A stretch of 64,000 nt of DNA from Cryptomeria japonica (GCF_030272615.1 NC_081411.1:161769089-161833088), one strand, 5' to 3'. Shown: positions 11,969 to 23,800, numbered from the stretch's first letter. Translations and numbers: made by a program. The notes: a model not told the origin generated them from the letters alone.

Positions 11969-12250
11969 CACAAGTACTAATGATAGCCATAACAAGAGAA
12001 TATTGGCATATGTACAGAGTTTGATGACATCATAATAATGTATGTTGTCATTGATGTCAATATACTGAAGTTAGAACCGGTATATTGAAGTAAGTAAACT
12101 AGCAAAATCAACACAAGTACTAATGATAGCCATAACAAGAGAATATTGGCATATGTGCAGAGATTGATGACATCATAATAATGTGTGTTGTCATTGATGT
12201 CAATATACTGAAGTGTGAACCAGTATATTGAAGTAAGTAAACTAGCAAGT
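11966..12250. repeat. 143-bp tandem duplication spanning a copia LTR start
   Basis: The text starting caagtactaatgatagcc occurs at 11971 and again at 12114, a period of 143 bp, with near-identity through ..gaagtaagtaaactagcaa. Each unit holds flank sequence followed by tgttgtcattgatgtcaa, the probable LTR start. Smaller repeats of aagtgaactggtat-type text continue to about 12310. Confidence 0.8.
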
Positions 12251-12865
12251 GAACTAGTATGATGAAGTGTGAATCGGTATGTTGAAGTAAATAAACCAGC
12301 AAGTGAACTGGTATATGCAAATTTTGTATTAGGGTTTCACTTCATATGACTACTGGTTGGTAATCTCAGTTTTAGGGTTTTCGGCTGATGCATTCCAAGT
12401 CTGTGCGATTCGACCGACAACATCTTGTGATGAAATAGCATTGAAATGAAGATTAGACTGCATTTCCATGTCAGCCCTATGCATATGAAGAATTTACTTG
12501 AGGATCTTGCATAAGAAGATTGATTCTATCTACCTCAGGAATGTGCAAAGTCTTAGTAAATGGTGGAGAGCACATGATGGGTTATCAACTTCTAGAAGCA
12601 ATGAAGAATAGACAATGCAAAAACATCTTGAGATTTGTTCAAGATTGTTTTACCCTATGTAATGTGTTTAAACGGTCAGGATTGGAATGACTATATTGCT
12701 AACTTTATTGTGTGTTACCGGTATTGTCCTAATTTAGGTTGATGATGTTGTTTCCCAGTTAGTGCACTCTTTGCAGTTTAAGTTGTCGAAGAAATTTTTG
12801 TTTCTACTGATTCACCCCCCACTCTTAGTACCTATTGGGTATTTACTATTTATCATTATTTGTCA
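12186..12865 (+). repeat. 5' LTR of the plus-strand copia element
   Basis: The right end is set by the primer site at 12868; the LTR ends in ..TTTGTCA. The left end is placed at TGTTGTCATTGATG (12186), giving about 680 bp with TG...CA termini. No 3' LTR copy exists in the window to confirm the left boundary, and the same start also occurs at 12042 in the duplicated unit. Confidence 0.55.
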
Positions 12866-12867
12866 AT

Positions 12868-12879
12868 TGGTATCAGAGC
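12868..12879 (+). other. Primer binding site of copia element
   Basis: TGGTATCAGAGC is an exact match to the classical plant Ty1/copia primer site complementary to the 3' end of initiator tRNA-Met. It lies two bases after the LTR end and 55 bp before the gag start. Confidence 0.9.
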
Positions 12880-12933
12880 ATCCTCCAGGTCCTCAATTCT
12901 ATAAGCTTAACTGCTTGAGGAAAAGATCCTAAC

Positions 12934-14430
12934 TTGATGATGAAGAGGGAAGGTCCTAAGTTCAACAGAGATAACTTTGAGATATGGAAGGACAGAATGA
13001 GGATCTACATTAAAAGCATGGGTGCTCAACATTGGAACTATGTTGAAAATACTTATGTTGTCCCTACCGATACTCTCACAGATGATCAAAGAAGAGAAAT
13101 TCAAGAGAATGGGAAAGTCATGGAAGGTCTTAACAGTAGTCTATCTGATATTGAGTTTATAGATGTTTAAGATAAAAAAAATCCTAAAGATGTATGGGAT
13201 ACTCTAGAAGCTATCTATGGCGGTGATGAGCATGTGAAGCAAGCTAAGGAAGAGAGCCTTAGAGGAAAATTTGAAGACATGTGGATGGTTGAAGGAGAGA
13301 CCATTCAAAAATATGGGATAAGAATTAAAACTATTGTTGGAGACATCAAGAGTGCAGGAGGTACAATGGATGATCCCATCGTTGTTAGCAAAGTTTTGAG
13401 ATCCTTGTTATTGATCTATGTAATAAGGGTTGCTACTATTTAGAAGTTGAGATCTATTGACAAGACAAAGGTATCGCTAGACTCCATCATCACTAAGTTG
13501 ACCACATATGAGATAAATAGTTATGATGGTAGTATTCAAAAGGCTGAAACAACCTTTAGAGCATCTGCTACACCATCTAGAAAAGGAAAAGAAGTCGATA
13601 CCAGCTATGAACCTAGACAAAGAAGAGATATCGATGATGAGGAGATCCTGATGGAGTTTGAAGCTCTTCTTGCCAAGAGACTTCCTAAGGGAACTAGAAA
13701 ATACAGAGGTAAGCTTCCTTTGAAATTTTTTTCTTGCAATAGGATAGGACACATTGCTATCAACTATCCTAATAGTGATAATAAGGACAAATCAGAGAAT
13801 TTTAAAAAGTTCAAAGGAGGAAATAGGAGAAACTGTCTTGTTGCAGCTGTTGAAGGTGTCACTGATGATGAATCAAAAGATGAAGAAAGCGAAGACACAA
13901 TGTTTGTAGCTATTAAGGAAGATGTGTCACACATGAAGGCTCGTGTATCGCACTTTGATCATTCTAATGAGTGGATTATTGATAGTGGATGTTCTCACCA
14001 CATGACTGGTGACCGGAAAAAGCTTTTGTCACTGGAAGAGTGCATTGGAGGTGTAGTCCGATTTGGTAAAGATGGACCATGTATGGTAAAAGGAAAAGGG
14101 TCCATCTCTCTAAATGGAAAAAGCAATGCTGATAATGTGTATTGGGTAGAAGGTCTCAAACATAACCTTTTGAGTGTTGCCCAATTGAATGATAAAGGAC
14201 TCACTATGGAATTCAAAGGTGGAGTGTGCAAAATAAAAGGAAAGAGTGGTGAAGTGATGGCCACCGGTATGCAGACCAGAGGTAACTTATTTCAGTTAAA
14301 TACAAATATCAGTCAATGTCTAATGGCTAATTTTGATGATAGTTGGATATGGCATAGAAGACTCTGCCATGTAAATTTTGATAATATTGTGAAGGCTAGC
14401 AAGATCAAGACAGAGGATTGCCTGCGCTGA
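12934..14430 (+). pseudogene. Copia gag, protease and GAG-pre-integrase remnant
   Basis: Gag starts at 12934 (PKFNRDNFEIWKDRMRIYI, the usual N-terminal copia gag text) and runs in one frame to 14430, interrupted by a TAA at 13168 and a TAG at 13441. The knuckle near 13730-13775 reads SCNRIGHIAINYPN: one Cys is missing and the last is Tyr. Protease DSGC is at 13981-13992 within WIIDSGCSHHMTGD, an intact copia active site. The pre-integrase motif WIWHRRLCHVNFDNI lies at about 14344-14388. The frame then ends at 14430 and integrase continues in another frame, so an indel lies close by. Confidence 0.88.
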
Positions 14431-15219
14431 ACAAACTGAAGAATCCTTTGTGCAAAGAATGTCAATTGGGGAAAATGTCTACCTCAGCCTTCAAAGATAA
14501 ATCTTTCACAACATATAATTTACTTGATCTTGTGCATACTGATTTGTGTGGTCCTATGAAAAATAGGATTGTTCAGGGAGATAGGTAGTTTATGATTCTA
14601 ACTGATGATTGCTCAAGAATGATGTGGGTCACATTATTGAAAGACAAGTCTAGAGCTTTTGGAAAGTTTAAATCCTTTAGAGCACTAGATGAAAAGGAAA
14701 GTAGTAAGAGGATCAAAAACCTTAGAACCGACCAAGGAGGTGAGTTCACTTTTGGTGAATTCAGTAATTACTATGAAGAGAATGTCTTCAAGAGGCAACT
14801 GTCTACCCCCCCTGACTCCATAGTAGAATGGCCTAGTAGAAAGGAACAACCGGACTGTAGTTGAAGCAGCCAGAACGATGCTAATTCAAGTGTAGGTTCC
14901 TCACACTTTTTGGAGAGAAGCGGTGAGCACTATAGTCTACACTATGAATCGGGTACTCATCAAGAAAGGTAAGGATAAAACTCCTTATGAGTATTGGACT
15001 GGTAAGACTCTAGTAGTAAGATACTTTAGAGTATTTGGTAGCAAGTGTTATATCAAGAGAAATGAACACCAGAGCAAGTTTGATGCAAAATGTGATGAGG
15101 GAATATTCCTAGGGTATTCCACCAAGAGCAAAGCTCTCAAGTGTTTTAACATTAGGGCTCAGAAACTTGCGGAAACTAGCAGCGAGCGAGCGGTAGATGA
15201 ACTGAGTGTAACCTTCTAG
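14431..15219 (+). pseudogene. Copia integrase remnant
   Basis: Zinc-domain end LCKECQLGK (about 14450) is followed by LVHTDLCGPM with the first catalytic Asp and LRTDQGGEF with the second. Around 14810-14870 a shift moves the frame, and RTVVEAARTMLIQV, part of the segment after the catalytic Glu, is read in the new frame. The C-terminal part (PYEYWTGKT, RVFGSKCYIK, SKFDAKCDEGIFLGYS) is clear up to 15219, where a TAG stops it. A TAG at 14586 interrupts the segment between the first and second Asp. Non-functional as it stands. Confidence 0.85.
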
Positions 15220-16990
15220 GAACTAGTTGCAAAACAACCAAGTACAAGTAACAATGCTCCTACACCAGTAGATGTTGCAGTAGATATAGATGAAGATGAG
15301 GATGAAGAGGAAAAGCAAGAGGAGTCAGCTAAAATCATTCTTAGGTATGTAAAGCTGCATCACGATCCAAAGCAAATCATAGGGGATAAGGATGAAGGAA
15401 TACTTACAAGAAGAAAAGTGAGAGAGAATTCTTGCATGATTTCTAAATTTGAGCCCAAAACATTTAAAGAGGCACACAAAGATGAAGACTGGATTAAGGC
15501 TATGGAAGAATAACTTGACTAGATAGAAAAGAATGATACATGGTCTTTGGTACCTAGACCTGAGCACAAAAATGTTATTGGCACCAAATGGGTTTTTAGA
15601 AACAAGTTGATTGAAGATGGCATAGTGGCAAGAAACAAAGCAACATTGGCATGTAAGGGATATGCTCAAGAAGAAGGAGAAGACTATGGAGAAACCTTTG
15701 CTCCATGACCTAGATTGGAAGGAGTTAGAATGCTACTTGCATATGCATCCTTAAAGGGATTCAAAGTGTATCAGATGGATGTAAATTCTGCATTCCTGAA
15801 TTGAATACTTGAAGAAGAAATGTATATAGAGCAACTAGATGGGTTTGCCCTATCAGAAGATAGTGGTATGGTGTGTTGGCTACATAAAGTTTTATATGGA
15901 TTGAAGCAAGCACCTAGAACATGGTATAAAAGTTTACACTCTCATCTTGTGAAGATTGGATTTGAAAGAACAAGTGAAGGTAGCAATATCTATCTGAAGT
16001 TAGAAGGAGATCAGATTCTGATCTGTGAAGTGTTTGTTGATGACATAATTTTTGGTGGAGATGATAAGATGAGCCATGCATTTGCAGAGGAAATGAAGAA
16101 GGAATTCGAGATGTCACTAATCAAAGAGATTAAGTTATTCATTGGAATACAAATTCAACAAATGAAAGATGGTATCTTTATCACTCAGTCCAAGTATGTC
16201 AAAGATGTGCTGAAAACCTTTGGCATGGAAGAAAACAAACCGGTTGGTACACCGATGATGATCAGTTGTAAATTGTCAAAAGAAGATGATTCAATGTTGG
16301 TGAATGAGAAGGAATACTAGTCAATGATTGGTAAGTTGCACTATGTAGTACATAGCAGACCGGACATTGCACATGCAATGGGCATTGCTGCACATTTTTA
16401 GAAAAGTCCAAGAGAATCCCACTTGGTAGCAGTCAAGCGGATTCTTAGATATCTGAAGGGAACTATAGATTATGGATTGTGGTATCCATACAATATTGAT
16501 TTCAATCTCAAAGTGTTTACCGATGCCGATTAGGCAGGTAATGTGGATGACTGGAAAAGCACAATCGATGGTGCATTCTTTCTTTGGTGGTAGACTAGTC
16601 TCGTAGATGAGCAAGAAGTGGAGTTGTATCTCTCAGTCCATAGTAGAAGCAGAATATGTAGCAACATTTATGAATTGTACTTAGACAAATTGGATGAAGC
16701 ATGCATTAAGTGGTTTCAAAGTCCTTATATCTGAACCGGTGAGTATATTTTGTGATAACAAAAGTCCAATAATATTTCCAAGAATTCAGTATTGCATGCT
16801 AGAACCAAGCAATTCGAGCTCAACTATCATTTCTTGAGGGAGAAAGTGCAGAACAAAGAGTTTGTATTGGAACATGTTTCTAGTAAGGAGCAGTTAGAAG
16901 ATATATTCACCAAGCCTCTACTGAAGGATACATTTACCTATTTAGGAGGTGGATTAGGGGTGTTGCCCCTTCAAGAGGTGAACTAAAGGT
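15220..16990 (+). pseudogene. Copia RT and RNase H remnant
   Basis: After a linker of acidic residues, RT starts near 15540 (NDTWSLVPRP, GTKWVFRNKL, YQMDVNSAFLN) and contains VLYGLKQAPRTWY and the catalytic FVDDIIFGG with DD at 16039-16044, where most copia have YVDD. RNase H follows (HSRPDIAHAM, a DAD with a stop after it, and CDNKSPI) and ends with KEQLEDIFTKPLLKDTF at about 16888. In-frame stops fall where Gln or Trp is usual (for example 16318, 16399, 16531), plus one TGA where Gly is usual. Past about 16615 frameshifts mix the frames until the final ORF at 16792-16986. Confidence 0.87.
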
Positions 16991-17122
16991 ATGTGCTCCA
17001 CATTAGTCAGGTATTGCATTGTCAAATCTTTTTCAGGGTTGATGTGTTGATGGATGCTACTCCTTAGGAGGAGTAGCATAGTGTAATATGGAAGCTTGTG
17101 CCTCCACTTTGGCATTGTTATC

Positions 17123-17136
17123 AAAGGGGGATAAGA
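17123..17136 (+). other. Polypurine tract of copia element
   Basis: AAAGGGGGATAAGA is a typical copia polypurine tract, about 140 bp after the polyprotein stop. The TG that follows does not begin a sequence matching the 5' LTR. Confidence 0.65.
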
Positions 17137-17271
17137 TGTGAAGTAGAGAAAATATCTATAGTATTGAAAACATATAAATTAGCTTCAAGGAATTGGAAAG
17201 GTATGATGTTAGTTGGTAAGCATTAAGTTGTGTGTTGTGTGAAATTCATTACAATATATTTTGTAAAACAG

Positions 17272-17846
17272 TTGCAATGGAATTTAGGAAGTGCACTAGG
17301 GATCCAATCCCATTGCTATTTGGTGAGTGGCATTTGGTTTCTGTGAAAGAAGTGAAAGACAATTTTCAACAGATTAAGAATCAAAATCTCCTTTGTGACT
17401 GGAGTATCCTACGTCTTTTGGATGGATGGATGGATGGCCCTCGCTATGGATGGAAAGTTGAGAAAAGCTACAAGAAAGGCATTGGGGAGATGCTTCTTGT
17501 TAAAACAAAGGCATTTAGAAAGGGAGGTAAGTTTTTCCGACCATTAACGAACTTGTCAAATATTTGTTCAACTGCTTAACATCTTTAGTTCAACTTCATT
17601 TGATAAAAGCGTTTGAAACGACATTGATTATCATCTGAATTTTATGCAGATAGTGCACTCGTTCTAGAAATGTACTCCGGAGTTTACCTCACTGAAGAAG
17701 GATGAGATGCCGCTTTACTTTTCTCGATGGAAGATAAAATTGCTGAAATTATATACTTCATTTTCACCAAGCCGGCGGAGCGTGAAGTCCAGTTCAGTTG
17801 CTTGATGAGTAAAATCACGCAGAATTCTGGGTTGAAGGTGTATTGA
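17272..17846 (+). pseudogene. Two-exon fragment of an unidentified host gene
   Basis: An open segment (17272-17526, 85 codons, GEWHLVSVKEVKDNFQ, DGWMDGPRYGWKVEKSYKKG) is preceded by a cag acceptor and ends at a consensus donor g|gtaag. A second open segment starts after the acceptor tttatgcag at 17649 and reads DSALVLEMYSGVYLTEEG, then DAALLFSMEDKIAEIIYFIF and ends at a TGA (17844). Joining across the 123-bp intron (17527-17649) keeps the frame, since exon 1 ends in phase 1. A TGA at about 17703 stands where an Arg CGA could have been. I do not recognise the family. It looks like part of a real spliced gene, either a pseudogene piece or part of a gene whose other exons lie outside the transposon cluster. 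Confidence 0.55.
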
Positions 17847-17904
17847 TGGGCTGGCCTATCCGTCAATATTATTGTAGTGTGAAATATTATTAGTGTGGTG
17901 TTAT

Positions 17905-18370
17905 TATAGTGTGGTATGGTTGTAATCTAATCATCTAAGCTTTGTTGAACATCTATACTAAATCATAATATTATGTTCTATGTGAGAAAGGAGTTTTTAT
18001 TTTTGGGTGTGGTGGATATTACCATTTAGAGTATTGTAGATTTCTTTCTAATATGAACATATAGACTTTCTTTTAATAATTTTTTTATATATTAGTAATA
18101 TGTAAAATATACTTAATATAGTATAAAATTAGTAATATTTATTTTGTAAAAGTTTTATTATGTTTGGTTATAATTTTTATAAGTTTAAGCAGGAATAATA
18201 CGAATGAAACATTTAGTAATTTTTAAGAAGTTTCACAAAAAAGAGAGATTTCTTTTAAAAGAATCAATACATAGAAGAGAATTTAAAATCTTAGTATAGT
18301 CCTCTTTTCAAGTATTGTATAATGTCAATATTAATAGTACATGTAAATTGTTTAAAATGGATATATGTTC
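17905..18370 (+). repeat. Left arm of the inverted repeat
   Basis: Pairs with 20350-20805 on the opposite strand. The best-preserved stretch is 17938-18060 against 20640-20770. It is AT-rich and non-coding. Confidence 0.6.
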
Positions 18371-19200
18371 ATCCTCTCAAATACTATAATAATATAATGA
18401 ATATTTAAGATAATATACATTTAATCTCAATATGTAACATAGAGTTTCTCTTACAATGACATGTTTTGAGCCATAAATTACATTTATATTACATGTGACA
18501 ACTTTGGTGTTTTTATAACAAAGAAATGAGATTGTTTCTTCATACTCTATGTGTAGTATAACAAATAAAAAATTTGATCCATTTTTAAAAACTAAACGGT
18601 AATGAAAGTGTAGACCATAGAAAATATAGATGGTTAAGTCTTTAGATAAACAAGTACAATATAATTGCATTTAAGAATTCACTAAATATAATTAACTTTT
18701 AAAAATAGGATGGTCAAAAGAGGGTCATGACCTATTAAATTAAAAATAACAAAATATCACACAACAATTTTAGATTGTGTGACAATTTTATAAATCAAGA
18801 ATATTATATAGAGTTGTAGGAATTTAAGGTTCACCACAATATATTATTGTAGTTTAGAGAGATTTTAGAGTAATAGGAATTTGGCTCTTAGTAGATGTGA
18901 CCATCAAATAGTTGAAAGAGGCTAGATATTAAGTGGCATAGGATGTCAGAGCTTTTTTGCTAGTGTGATATATTTTAAGAAGTGATTATTAGAAAATCAT
19001 TTTCATTTAATATGAAGAACTCACATAATATATTTATTAGTTGTGCTGAAATTAAAGTGAGTTCCATTTAGATCATATGCAACAAATTTAGCAATATGAC
19101 ATTAGAAATTTGACATGGGGCACAAACTTACAAGTATGTTGCTACACTAATAAGGAAAATGATAAATAAATATTGAATAATAGAAACGATAAAGATATGT
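18150..19200 (+). repeat. Dispersed repeat, copy 2 (homologous to 530-1480)
   Basis: Direct-orientation partner of 530-1480; see that entry for shared landmarks. A 97-codon minus frame inside it (18377-18670) is not supported as a gene. Just after the block, at 19202-19228, ggggatg and catcccc face each other as a 7-bp inverted repeat. Confidence 0.65.
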
Positions 19201-19289
19201 AATGGGGATGGGGCCCCCTACTACATCCCCACTAGTTCATAGCTCCAGTCAAAAGCTATTTAGGCTTCAGCCAATTACCGATTAAAAAA

Positions 19290-19590
19290 AGAAACATTTG
19301 ATGTGTTGACTTATTAGATAAAATAAATTGGGATTATTCTTCCAATCAACTTCATACTCTTTGTGTTTGTGGCTCTGGTAATGTTCCTAGAGGGTCACTT
19401 TGTATGGTCATATTACCTATCAAATATGGACTTGTAACTTTACCTACTCCTATTCATATCATCCCCAACCATCTTAATTATAACCTTCTTTGAGGTCAAT
19501 CATGGATTCATGCTATGAAAGAAGTTCCTTCTACCCTTCATCATACGATAAAATTCATATATAACAATGAATTTTGAACACATAATGGCT
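19290..19590 (+). pseudogene. Possible gypsy retropepsin-type fragment
   Basis: In one plus frame the text reads LPTPIHIIPNHLNYNLL, a stop, then GQSWIHAMKEVPSTLHHTIK. The order (Leu-Pro-Thr strand, N.LL, G..WIH, STLH..IKF) is that of the C-terminal half of the pepsin-like protease in gypsy polyproteins; the catalytic DSG/DTG part is not seen. Short and broken, so identification rests on this motif order only. Confidence 0.45.
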
Positions 19591-19599
19591 AATCATAAT

Positions 19600-20100
19600 C
19601 CTTATAATCTCATTCATGATGATGTGGGATGCATTTTGGGTATGTCCACCAAGATGTGGCACCAAAAGATGGTCTTAAGATGCCCATTTTTTTTTTTTTC
19701 TGAAATTTAGCAAAGTCTGAGCTAGGTAAGGAAAAGTAGGAGTAAAAAATGCCCACAATCAATGTGGCAATAATTAGATGGTTTAGCAGGAGATGATAGA
19801 ATTGCCAAATGTCATCATTAAATAATCTGGCCTCCCAAGAATGTCGAGGCCTAAGGAAATGACCCTCCAAAATACCATTACGAAATTATCATTCTTGGAG
19901 CATATCACCATTCCCTTTCAATTCAGTTCTTCCCCACTCAAGACACCTATATTAGCACATAAATTTGCTGGCAAATTTCTTTCCTTGAAATATGAGATAT
20001 AAAAACATTATCAAAGTTCTGAATAATCTATTGATAAAGTCCTCAATCAAAGTATTAGTTGACTAGCTACGATTTTGAGACCCCTTAAGCAATTGATAAT
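19600..20100 (-). pseudogene. LINE 3' end, RNase H C-terminus (minus strand)
   Basis: On the minus strand, IINCLRGSQNRS, then NTLIEDFINRLFRTL and ..KKFASKF correspond to the last helices of L1-type RNase H, followed by a tail with MEGHFLRPRHSWEA at 19870-19829. It is homologous to the plus-strand copy at 2740-3160, including the non-coding tail. It is 5' truncated, and its upstream side is the same dispersed repeat that precedes the copy at 2540. Confidence 0.65.
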
Positions 20101-20349
20101 TTTCACACACTCACCATATCAATTATTCATACTATATGTTCGATCCATATTATTCTAGCTCAAATTTATAAAAATTAAAATCAAATATAGTAAAGATTAT
20201 ATAAAATAATTAATACTTATTACATATTATATTTATAATTTAAAGACATCAATTGTATTCAAATCATCATGTGTACCTTCTATAATCTACCTTTAAACTA
20301 TAGATTTCTCCAATAATAGAATTTTTATACTACATATCTTTTGTTTTCT

Positions 20350-20805
20350 AGTATAGAAGGCCCATTTAAAAATGTATAGATGAGCTATTCACATTGTCAT
20401 GATACAATGCTCAAAAGAACTATTATGGGCTATGATTTTAATTTCTCTTAAATACTAATTCTTTTAAAGAGATTTTTCTCTTCCTTTCTAATTATAAATA
20501 AAAAGTTAATATTTTTTGTTGATAGTCTTCTTGATGAAATTTATAAAAAATTTAACCAAACAAAATAAAAAATTAAAAAATTAAATATTATGTTTAACAT
20601 ATTACTAAATATATAAATAAGTATTAAAATAAAGTCTATATATTCATATTCTAGATAAATCTACCATACTCTAATTTGTAATGTCCACCGCACTCAAAAG
20701 TCGAAACTCTTTTTTTCACATGGAACATAATATTATGACTTAGTATAGGTGTTCAACAAAGCTAAGATTATTTACATTACAAAATTACCACAATATAATA
20801 ATAAT
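20350..20805 (-). repeat. Right arm of the inverted repeat
   Basis: Reverse-complement partner of 17905-18370. Positions 20150-20350 continue, on the minus strand, with text matching 420-570 near the left edge of the window. Confidence 0.6.
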
Positions 20806-23800
20806 CTTTCCATCTATTCAAATATGTTTGAAAGTGATTTTTTAGTTAATAAAATTTTATATCTGCAATTACACAAGTACTCACAATTAATCTTTTTAGA
20901 ATAATTTTCATTTACACGTATTGTTTTAAATTATATTAGCAGAGAGAGGGCTCTAAACCCTACAAAACAACAAAATCAGAGAGTATCATCACAAAATTTG
21001 GCATCAAACAACCAGAGCAAGAAAACCACATCCACCTCTCTTGGAAGTAATAAAAAATCATCTTGTCAACATAACTAAACACACTATTTTGATCAAGCCA
21101 CCATCTACCTAAAGTATAACTAGGAATAACTAAACATAAAGAGTCCATGAACATAGTAGAGTAGATAGTTTTAGTAAAAGTTTGAAGTATACAACACACA
21201 AGCCTATTCAAAAGAGCTTCATTATAACACCTATGCCTAACTATACTAGATATCATCAACATAAAAATAAAAACATAAATTTCTTAATCTTCCCTAATGA
21301 GGTTCCAGTTTCACTCCAGCCACTACACTTATTCATTTCAGATCTCTAGGGGAAGTGTCTCCTCATTATTGTCGTCCTTGTCTAGTTTGCCTTGCTTTGA
21401 AAACTTCCTAACTTTCTTTTTCATCCTGCTCTATCCAAAAAAAAATCCCATAGTTGCTTTCCTCATAATGCCATCGGTGATGGTGCACAAAGAGCTTAAG
21501 GAGTTTCCCCTTTGATGATATCACTACCTCTACTCTTGGATTTTTGCTTCAAGGTTCATCACCCTAACTTGTAGTTTAGTTATTGGGTTTTGTATCTTCT
21601 TAGTGTCACCCTTCTCCACACCAGAGTGATATTGTCTCATTTCTTTCATAGCTATCTAGGCTCTAAGACTATTAAAAATTTGTAGTTTAGATTTATCCCC
21701 AAATAAATAAAAAGCCTATACAAAATTAAACATATATTTTAAATTCTCAAATGATGGAAATGTATAGTTTTCTTATAGTTCTAAAATTTAATTGATTTAA
21801 AATTATAATTAGATATTATTTATCTATTTGTTATTATGGAATCAAAATTGTTTATCAACTTTTCTCTAGTTTAGCCTTATTAGTTTAAGTTTTTCTTTTA
21901 AACATAGATCCATCATGTAACCCACATATCTAATCTTGATCACTACACACTTATAATGATATATTTTTTAATATCTTTATATTTTTTTTATATTCAAAGA
22001 CTAGAATTACTTTAAATATCAAGTAAAGGTAGAGAGATTGATAAACAGATAGATAGACTCATATTGCTTAGGAATGACTAAGAGAGATCACAAGAGTAGA
22101 GGGATCATATTATCCTAGAACTGGTTAATGACTTAATGACATGTCATTTAGTAATGTGAGGTACTCCCTCTTCTCTAGAAAATCAGATTTAAAAATCAAT
22201 AGTATAATATGAATAGTGTGCTAGTTTTTCCATATTCACCATGTTCTACCAAGGTGAAACATGGAGGCTCTTTAATTTTTATTACTATAATTCCAATGTT
22301 TATCGAAATCATTACATTGTTAAGAACATCAAAATTTGGTTTTGGAGATACAACCACTTTTGACAACCTCATTAAAGTCAAACAGGGCTATGAGAACCTT
22401 TATAAAAGTCAATAGTACAATCCAAACCTTTTAAAAATTGTAAGAAAACTTCAAAACTTATTTAATATTAGACTTCACTATTTCCAATTATTTTGTCTAT
22501 CGATATAATTTTGAAAAGCTCGTGCAGGTTTCAAAATCCATAAATTGGGTGAAAACAACTCGATTAGCCAATTTCATTCCTACCCTTTAGATATTTTTAA
22601 AACTCATTGAAAATAGAACCCATTATTGGAACCTATACAAATTCTTGAACCATATGAATCTACCAAAGCTGAGAAATTATGCCTCTCAAAAGAGTAATAA
22701 AATATACATATTACCATGGCATGGTTCAAGAAACATTAACAAGAGTTGAAAATATTCTACAAACTTTACCAAGCGTTGAAATGGTTCTATAAACCTTGTA
22801 AAGAGTGTACAAATATTTTGGGACCTATTGAAAACTTTAAAAGCTTTCAGTTATCCAAAATTTAGGCTCCAAACTTGGGTATTTAAGTTAAGCACAAAAT
22901 AGGAAAGACAATATAACATTGAGCGAATATTATTAGCAAGGCTAACATATTTTATATTTTATGTTTTATTGTTATTTATCAGAAATAAAAAGGGACATGA
23001 AATAATAATATTTTAATGACCTTTAATGGGTGTTTCTTTCTAAATAAAAGGATCTAAAATCCTCATGTATCTATTTTGCATTGAACCATGATGTCCTTAC
23101 AAACAATAAAAAAGTGACCAGTTTTGCAAAAACTATAAGTGGTATTTTTAAATAATAAAAGGAAGAGAAAACATAAGCAAACTACATTAGGAGGAAAATA
23201 GATCCTAAAACCATACATACACTAACTAGGACTACAGGGTGTATACAAAAAGATCTTCCAAAAAACAACAATTAATCTTATGTATACATGATCTATTAAT
23301 ATATTTTATTAAAACCAATTGTCAAATAGACCAAAGCAATTTGTTTCCTACTCTCTTTAAACTTGAGATATATTAAATATCTACCTAACTCCGAGTCCAA
23401 TACCCTTACATATCTAGGGATTAATTATTATTAATTTATGTTATCCAACCTAAATATGAAATTTGCCATGATGTACTTTAAGAAATGATCACTTCCAAAT
23501 TTTCTAAATACCCTAGAAAATCCAATATAAAGAAGAATAAAATCATAGGTGATTTATTTTATATTGGAACTGAATTTTCTTGTGGACAAAATATATCATT
23601 CTCCTAACATTGATTTTGATAATTACTCAATAAATATTTTTATCAATATTAAATTTTTATGGTGATTTGATGATTAAATTTCTTAGTAATATATAATTGA
23701 TAAACGATGTTGTTTTTGATTAGGGGAAAATAGGTTTTGAAGGGCCCCTGAAACCCTTTACATCAAAAGTTCAAAAGATAGGTATTAGAGTCCACCAGAA

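Larger units (their letters stand above)
12186..17136 (+). mobile_element. Ty1/copia retrotransposon, 3' LTR missing
   Basis: LTR, PBS, gag, protease, integrase, RT, RNase H and polypurine tract follow in copia order (integrase before RT). Coding remnants are mostly in one frame, with a shifted segment around 14430-14820 and further slips after 16600. The sequence directly after the polypurine tract does not match the 5' LTR, so the 3' LTR was lost or replaced; the next feature is a host-gene fragment. Lineage is not certain. Confidence 0.88.
17905..20805. mobile_element. Long inverted-repeat element with captured fragments
   Basis: The left arm (about 17905-18370, plus) matches the reverse complement of the right arm (about 20350-20805). 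Both contain agctttgttgaaca, atactaa.tcataatatta and the later ttta.agagaatt region, in the same order from the outside inward. The interior holds the direct-repeat family to 19200, a gypsy protease scrap, and an inverted LINE RNase H end. Long imperfect terminal repeats with captured pieces resemble Mutator-like elements, but no transposase or target duplication was found, so a chance inverted pair of dispersed repeats remains possible. Confidence 0.5.

Noticed and set aside
7964-17136. Endogenous plant pararetrovirus
   Set aside because: Both elements contain integrase, LTR-type primer sites and no movement-protein region, so they are LTR retrotransposons.
18377-18670. 97-codon minus frame
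   Set aside because: It lies in an AT-rich dispersed repeat whose other copy (530-1480) lacks an equivalent frame.
20960-21262. 100-codon minus frame as a gene
   Set aside because: No recognised motif, start context or intron; noted in the intergenic entry only.
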